Part shown: piece after piece, positions 59,923-64,000 of the stretch
Layout: each line of letters starts with the position of its first letter
How positions within the stretch are numbered: the stretch's first letter is position 1
From: Gracilibacter sp. BRH_c7a
GTDB lineage: Bacteria; Bacillota; Desulfitobacteriia; Desulfitobacteriales; Syntrophobotulaceae
DNA: 64,000 nucleotides
Reading direction: 5' to 3'
Assembly (NCBI GenBank): GCA_001516055.1
Contig: LOEZ01000082.1
Span: 1 to 64,000, forward strand
The notes under the pieces: generated by a model
What the model was told of the DNA's origin: nothing
Databases searched by the model: none
The model's input: the letters and a program-made list of their open reading frames with translations, nothing else
Program-made: the position numbers and the translations under genes

Positions 59923-60366
59923 ATGACAGTACAAACCATTTCTGAAGTAAAAACAGAGATTATTGCCAAGTATCCGCAGATAGAGTTATCGGAGGCGGGG
60001 CATTTTTTTGTGCCGGTAAGCCAACTGGCAGATATAATGCTTGATTTAAAGGTGTCTTTCGGGTTTGATTTCCTCACCAACCTTACAGCAGTAGATCATG
60101 TGGAACACTTCAACGTAGTTTATAACCTTAGTAAGACTACTGGCCCCGAAATGCTTCATATTATTACCAAGGTTGATCGAAACGAACCTAAAGTTCCCTC
60201 CATGGTTCCTATTTGGGGTGGGGCCGTCTGGCAGGAACGAGAGACATACGATCTAGTGGGCATTATCTTTACCGGTCATCCAAACTTAAAAAGAATATTA
60301 CTGGACGATAACTGGGAAGATCACCCCCTGCGTAGGGATTTTCAGTGGGAAGGCGGTAGGGATTGA
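59923..60366 (+). CDS. nuoC: NADH-quinone oxidoreductase subunit C
   Basis: 147 residues, the 30-kDa subunit. [20 protein letters not shown], then [16 protein letters not shown] and [13 protein letters not shown] is its signature. It is shorter than E. coli NuoCD, being a separate gene. Its stop overlaps nuoD by one base. Confidence 0.93.
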   Translation: MTVQTISEVKTEIIAKYPQIELSEAGHFFVPVSQLADIMLDLKVSFGFDFLTNLTAVDHVEHFNVVYNLSKTTGPEMLHIITKVDRNEPKVPSMVPIWGGAVWQERETYDLVGIIFTGHPNLKRILLDDNWEDHPLRRDFQWEGGRD

Positions 60367-61460
60367 TGAAGACCCAGGAAATGTTATTAAATGTAGGCCC
60401 GCAACACCCTAGCACCCACGGGGTATTCCGTGTTGTTTTAACCCTCGACGGTGAAACAGTGGTAAATGCTACCTCAGTGCCTGGTTATTTGCACCGAGGA
60501 ATTGAAAAATTGGTTGAATCCAGGACCTATCCACAGGTTCTTCCGTACACTGACCGGCTGGATTATTTAGCTGGCATACTCATGAACTGGGGATATGTCC
60601 ATGCGATGGAACAACTCATGGAGATAGAGGTCCCTGAAAGGGCTGAGTATATCAGGGTAATTGTGGGTGAATTACAAAGAATAGCGAGTCACTTAGTCGC
60701 CACAGGAGCATATGCAGGCGATGTCGGTGGACTCACAGGATTTATTTATTGTTTTAGAGATCGTGAAGATATCATGGATATGATAGAAATGGTAAGTGGT
60801 GCTAGACTTACACCAAGTTATATGAGAATCGGTGGGGTAGCGGGCGACTTACCGGATGGATTCCTCGAAAAATGTCAGAAATTTATTGATTATCTACCCA
60901 CAGCTATTGAGGAATATAACGGACTAATAACTGGTAATGAGATTTTTCAACATCGAACCAAAAAAGTTGCACCTATAACAGCTGAAAAGGCTATTAATAT
61001 GAGTCTTTCAGGACCTATTTTGCGGGCCAGTGGGGTAAATTATGACCTGCGTAAGGCTAGACCTTATAGCATTTATGATAGGTTTGAGTTTGATGTTCCC
61101 CTAGGGTCTAATGGAGACTGCTTTGATCGCTTTTATCTTCGTATCTTAGAAATGACCCAATCTGCCAGGATAATAAGGCAGGCTTTGGCTAAATTGCCAG
61201 AAGGTCCGATTAACGCGAAGGTACCGAAGATTATCAAGCCTCCGGCTGGTGAAGTATATGCAGAAACCGAAAGCTCCAAAGGAATTATGGGTGTGTATGT
61301 AGTAAGTGACGGCAGTACCAAGCCCTACAGGGTTCACTTCCGACGCCCTTCCTTTGTCAACATGGGGCATTTTGATGAATTGATTCGCGGTTGGAAGATT
61401 GCTGATGTCATTGCTATCCTAGGCAGTTTCGATATCGTATTAGGTGAAGTTGATTGTTAA
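60366..61460 (+). CDS. nuoD: NADH-quinone oxidoreductase subunit D
   Basis: About 364 residues, the 49-kDa subunit. [40 protein letters not shown] and [10 protein letters not shown], and the quinone-site [16 protein letters not shown] region. The ATG at 60366 overlaps the nuoC stop. Derived from the hydrogenase large subunit without the nickel Cys. Confidence 0.94.
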   Translation: MKTQEMLLNVGPQHPSTHGVFRVVLTLDGETVVNATSVPGYLHRGIEKLVESRTYPQVLPYTDRLDYLAGILMNWGYVHAMEQLMEIEVPERAEYIRVIVGELQRIASHLVATGAYAGDVGGLTGFIYCFRDREDIMDMIEMVSGARLTPSYMRIGGVAGDLPDGFLEKCQKFIDYLPTAIEEYNGLITGNEIFQHRTKKVAPITAEKAINMSLSGPILRASGVNYDLRKARPYSIYDRFEFDVPLGSNGDCFDRFYLRILEMTQSARIIRQALAKLPEGPINAKVPKIIKPPAGEVYAETESSKGIMGVYVVSDGSTKPYRVHFRRPSFVNMGHFDELIRGWKIADVIAILGSFDIVLGEVDC

Positions 61461-61483
61461 AAGGATTGGGGGAGTGAGGCTAG

Positions 61484-62533
61484 GTGGAAAATATATTTGT
61501 TAATGCTGCCGGCGGAATAAGAAACCTGCTGGAATCCGCTGGTCTGCCCGGCTTGGCTGTTGATCTCATTGTTCTTACTGTGATATTTGTAGCCATTCTG
61601 GTATTTGTCTTGTTAAACGTGTTGTGGTTGGTATACATGGAGCGGAAAGTATCGGCATTTATTCAATGCCGTATCGGTCCCAACCGTGTTGGCCCAATGG
61701 GGCTCTTTCAAACCATAGCAGATACAGTTAAGTTAATCAGTAAAGAAATTATTATTCCTAAGAATACGAATAAGAAATTATTTTTATTAGCACCGGTTAT
61801 GATTTTCATGCCACCAATGGCAGTGTTTGCTGTTACGCCGTTTGGAAAAGGGATGGTTGCTCTGGATTTAAACATCGGAGTTTATTATTTCGTGGCGTTG
61901 GCTTCTCTGTCTACCGTGATTATTTGGACAGCAGGTTGGACTTCTAATAATAAATATTCCTTGCTCGGAAGTATGAGAGTTGTAGCCCAGATGGTCAGTT
62001 ATGAAGTACCTTTACTTCTGTCTATAGTAGGTGTAGTTCTTCTGACTGGAACTTTGAACCTGACTGGCATTATCACGTCCCAGCAGAGTGTGTGGTTTAT
62101 CTTCTTGCAACCTCTGGCTTTTCTCATCTATCTAATAGCAGCAGTAGCAGAAACCAACCGTACACCTTTCGACTTAGTAGAAGGGGAATCAGAGATTATT
62201 ACTGGACCTTTTACTGAGTACAGTGGTATGGGATTTGCCTTCTTCTTCCTTGCTGAATATGCAAATGTTTTACTGGTTTCGATGTTGGCTTCGATCTTGT
62301 TCTTAGGTGGTTGGCTGGCTCCTTTTGGCTTAACCTTTATTCCGTCTTGGATTTGGCTATTGCTCAAGGTCTATCTGATGATTTTCATCTTAATGTGGCT
62401 CCGCTGGACATATCCTCGGATCAGGATAGACCAGATGATGGCTTTTTGCTGGAAGGTACTTGTGCCCCTAGCTATTGTCAACATTTTTGTGACCGGCATA
62501 GGCAAATACTTGTATGAGTCTGTGAGGTGGTGA
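61484..62533 (+). CDS. nuoH: NADH-quinone oxidoreductase subunit H
   Basis: 349 residues, about eight helices. YMERKVSAFIQCRIGPNRVG, AETNRTPFDLVEGESEIITG and FTEYSGMGFAFFFLAEY form the quinone access channel. GTG start behind GGGGGAGTGAG. Confidence 0.94.
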   Translation: MENIFVNAAGGIRNLLESAGLPGLAVDLIVLTVIFVAILVFVLLNVLWLVYMERKVSAFIQCRIGPNRVGPMGLFQTIADTVKLISKEIIIPKNTNKKLFLLAPVMIFMPPMAVFAVTPFGKGMVALDLNIGVYYFVALASLSTVIIWTAGWTSNNKYSLLGSMRVVAQMVSYEVPLLLSIVGVVLLTGTLNLTGIITSQQSVWFIFLQPLAFLIYLIAAVAETNRTPFDLVEGESEIITGPFTEYSGMGFAFFFLAEYANVLLVSMLASILFLGGWLAPFGLTFIPSWIWLLLKVYLMIFILMWLRWTYPRIRIDQMMAFCWKVLVPLAIVNIFVTGIGKYLYESVRW

Positions 62534-62538
62534 TATAA

Positions 62539-63051
62539 ATGTTCGGTAAAGGTTTACTCAAAGGCTTAAAAATAACTATAGGTCGGTTCTTTGGCAAAAA
62601 ATCAACTGTTCAGTACCCTGAAAAGCGCTTACCTCTTCCTGACCGTTTCTATGGCAAACCGGATTTTCATTATGATAAATGTATTGCCTGTAACCTATGT
62701 GTGAATGCTTGTCCTAATAAAGTAATAACACTGGGGACTGACACGGTAGAGAAGAAAAAAGTAGTTACAGGATACCATTTTGACCAACAGTACTGTCTGT
62801 TTTGCGGGTTATGTGAAGAAGCATGCCCCAAGGACGCGATTACGTTTACGGATGATTTCGAACTAACCACGTATGACCGCAATACAATTGGAATCGAGTT
62901 TGTTAAACAAGAACAGGTAGATAATAAAATTAAGGAAATCAAGCAGGCTGCTGCAGAGAAAGCCGCTGCAGAAAAAGCTGCTGCGGAGACGAAAGTTCAG
63001 ACAGAAAATACGGATAAAGAACAGACTACAAATAAGGAAGGGGGAGCCTAG
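62539..63051 (+). CDS. nuoI: NADH-quinone oxidoreductase subunit I (2x 4Fe-4S)
   Basis: 170 residues. Two ferredoxin motifs CIACNLCVNACP and CLFCGLCEEACP bind N6a/N6b. A C-terminal tail of EKAAAEKAAAE repeats and TDKEQTTNKEGGA extends ~40 residues past the usual end and looks disordered. Confidence 0.93.
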   Translation: MFGKGLLKGLKITIGRFFGKKSTVQYPEKRLPLPDRFYGKPDFHYDKCIACNLCVNACPNKVITLGTDTVEKKKVVTGYHFDQQYCLFCGLCEEACPKDAITFTDDFELTTYDRNTIGIEFVKQEQVDNKIKEIKQAAAEKAAAEKAAAETKVQTENTDKEQTTNKEGGA

Positions 63052-63052
63052 C

Positions 63053-63571
63053 ATGGAAAACGTCTATGAATTGATAGCATTTATCTTACTCGGAGGCATG
63101 GTCCTTGGCTCGGCCCTCTTGGTTGTAACTTTAAAGAACCTGGTACACAGTGTACTTTCACTCATCGTTACCTTTATCGCTGTAGCCGGGATATTTCTAC
63201 TCCTAAACGCAGATTTTCTGGCAGCTGTACAGGTACTTGTCTATGCGGGCGGAGTATGTATCATGGTGGTTTTCGGGGTCATGTTGATCCAACGAAGTGA
63301 CATTGCAGAATCTAATCCCGTAAACTGGAGGTTTGGGTTTGCTGCACTTCTGGGAGGCGGAATATTTATTCTTATCGGAATGTTCGCAGCCAGATCCCAA
63401 TGGATGATTGCCGGAACAGAAGTGCCTAAGGACACCGTAGGGACGTTTGCTCCTATCTTACTAACAGATTTTGTAATTCCCTTCGAAGTGGCGGCCATAC
63501 TATTGACCGTAGCTTTAACTGGTGCCCTATTGCTGGTAAAGGAGGTGAAAGCAAATGGGGACAGGTCTTAA
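63053..63571 (+). CDS. nuoJ: NADH-quinone oxidoreductase subunit J
   Basis: 172 residues, five helices. NLVHSVLSLIVTFIAVAGIF and AAVQVLVYAGGVCIMVVFGV with VPFEVAAILLTVALTGAL-like end (VIPFEVAAILLTVALTGALL). AAGGGGG precedes the ATG. Overlaps nuoK by 17 nt. Confidence 0.92.
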   Translation: MENVYELIAFILLGGMVLGSALLVVTLKNLVHSVLSLIVTFIAVAGIFLLLNADFLAAVQVLVYAGGVCIMVVFGVMLIQRSDIAESNPVNWRFGFAALLGGGIFILIGMFAARSQWMIAGTEVPKDTVGTFAPILLTDFVIPFEVAAILLTVALTGALLLVKEVKANGDRS

Positions 63572-63872
63572 CCCTTCATACTTTATCGGCCTAAGTGCTG
63601 CTCTCTTTGCTATCGGGATGTACGGTGCTTTATCTAAAAGAAATATCATCTCGGTTTTGATTTCCATTGAGTTGATGCTTTGTGCAGTTAATATTAACTT
63701 GGTGGCCTTTAATAAGTTTCTTACCCCGGATGCTTTCTTAGGACAGATTTTTGCGATTTTTATAATAACTGTTGCCGCCGCTGAGGTTGGTTTAGGTTTG
63801 GCCTTAATTATAGCCATTTCCCGTCGTCGGGAAACAAACAATTTGGACGACCTCAACTGGTTAAGGTGGTAA
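63555..63872 (+). CDS. nuoK: NADH-quinone oxidoreductase subunit K
   Basis: 105 residues, three helices. LSAALFAIGMYGALSKRNII, the conserved Glu-bearing LISIELMLCAVNINLVAFNK, and IFIITVAAAEVGLGLALIIA with the second Glu. Antiporter-like proton path. Confidence 0.94.
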   Translation: MGTGLNPSYFIGLSAALFAIGMYGALSKRNIISVLISIELMLCAVNINLVAFNKFLTPDAFLGQIFAIFIITVAAAEVGLGLALIIAISRRRETNNLDDLNWLRW

Positions 63873-63903
63873 GACTTAGAGTGGAAGGTAGGTGTTGAAA
63901 ATA

Positions 63904-64000
63904 ATGGTCGAATTTGCTTTGAATCATGCCTGGTTGGTTCCACTACTACCGGCCTTGGCCTTTGTAATTATTGTCTTCTTGACGCAGAGATGGAAGAGAC
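63904..64000 (+). CDS. nuoL: NADH-quinone oxidoreductase subunit L, start only
   Basis: The first 32 codons before the window ends. MVEFALNHAWLVPLLPALAF followed by VIIVFLTQRWKR is the first NuoL helix. A TTG at 63895 in the same frame is an alternative start. AAGGTAGGTG lies upstream. The rest of the operon (nuoM, nuoN) is expected beyond the edge. Confidence 0.8.
   Translation, partial: MVEFALNHAWLVPLLPALAFVIIVFLTQRWKR

Overview
The window reads as a chromosome segment of an anaerobic, spore-forming, low-to-mid GC Firmicute. The most likely home is the Desulfitobacterium/Desulfosporosinus/Peptococcaceae group. This is inferred from the combination of an 11-subunit-type complex I operon without nuoEFG, a monomeric [FeFe] hydrogenase, NapH-like iron-sulfur proteins, SigI/RsgI, a BclA-like spore-surface protein and strong AGGAGG ribosome binding sites. 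I could not run a similarity search, so the taxon is an inference. No rRNA, tRNA, CRISPR array or insertion sequence was seen.

Layout. 1-4.6 kb: a partial diacylglycerol-glycosyltransferase-like gene, a PAP2 phosphatase and three glycosyltransferases. 4.7-6.3 kb: a minus-strand cluster of four small or unknown membrane proteins, one with an internally duplicated domain, beside a chemoreceptor gene remnant. 6.5-8.0 kb: a phosphate butyryl/acetyltransferase and a double-ACT protein. 8.1-13.7 kb: a secreted four-repeat protein, a large FAD/Fe-S oxidase, a 22-codon mini-gene with its own promoter and terminator, and an HtrA protease. 13.9-26.2 kb: a sodium symporter, a class V aminotransferase, a very unusual cNMP/AAA/NapH-ferredoxin fusion, an exosporium-like protein, an APC permease, a lipoprotein and a VOC protein.

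26.3-43.1 kb is the centrepiece: a compact contractile phage-tail-like particle (R-type tailocin, PBSX/diffocin type). It has a self-cleaving type repressor, a sigma-like late activator, an M23 cell-wall peptidase, sheath, tube, a frameshifted tail-assembly chaperone, a miniature tape measure, hub, baseplate, a variable fibre region, an XhlA-like protein and a holin. It carries no terminase, portal, capsid, integrase or replication genes. The regulatory DNA suggests a two-step switch. A palindrome lying between perfect -35 and -10 boxes should let the repressor silence the activator gene. Two near-identical 28-bp boxes, one before the activator gene and one before the structural operon, look like the activator's targets, which would give positive feedback and late-gene activation.

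43.2-64 kb: a CNNM/CBS membrane protein; a four-gene SiaB-SiaC-SiaA-GGDEF/HD-GYP signalling operon; an HpcH/HpaI aldolase; a SigI/RsgI envelope-stress locus with accessory secreted proteins; a divergent pair of small paralogues; an SGNH hydrolase; an [FeFe] hydrogenase; a NarL-type two-component system; and nuoABCDHIJK plus the start of nuoL, preceded by a Rex-like palindrome.

Start codons were often moved downstream of the longest open frame to sit behind a visible ribosome binding site. These choices are stated per gene.
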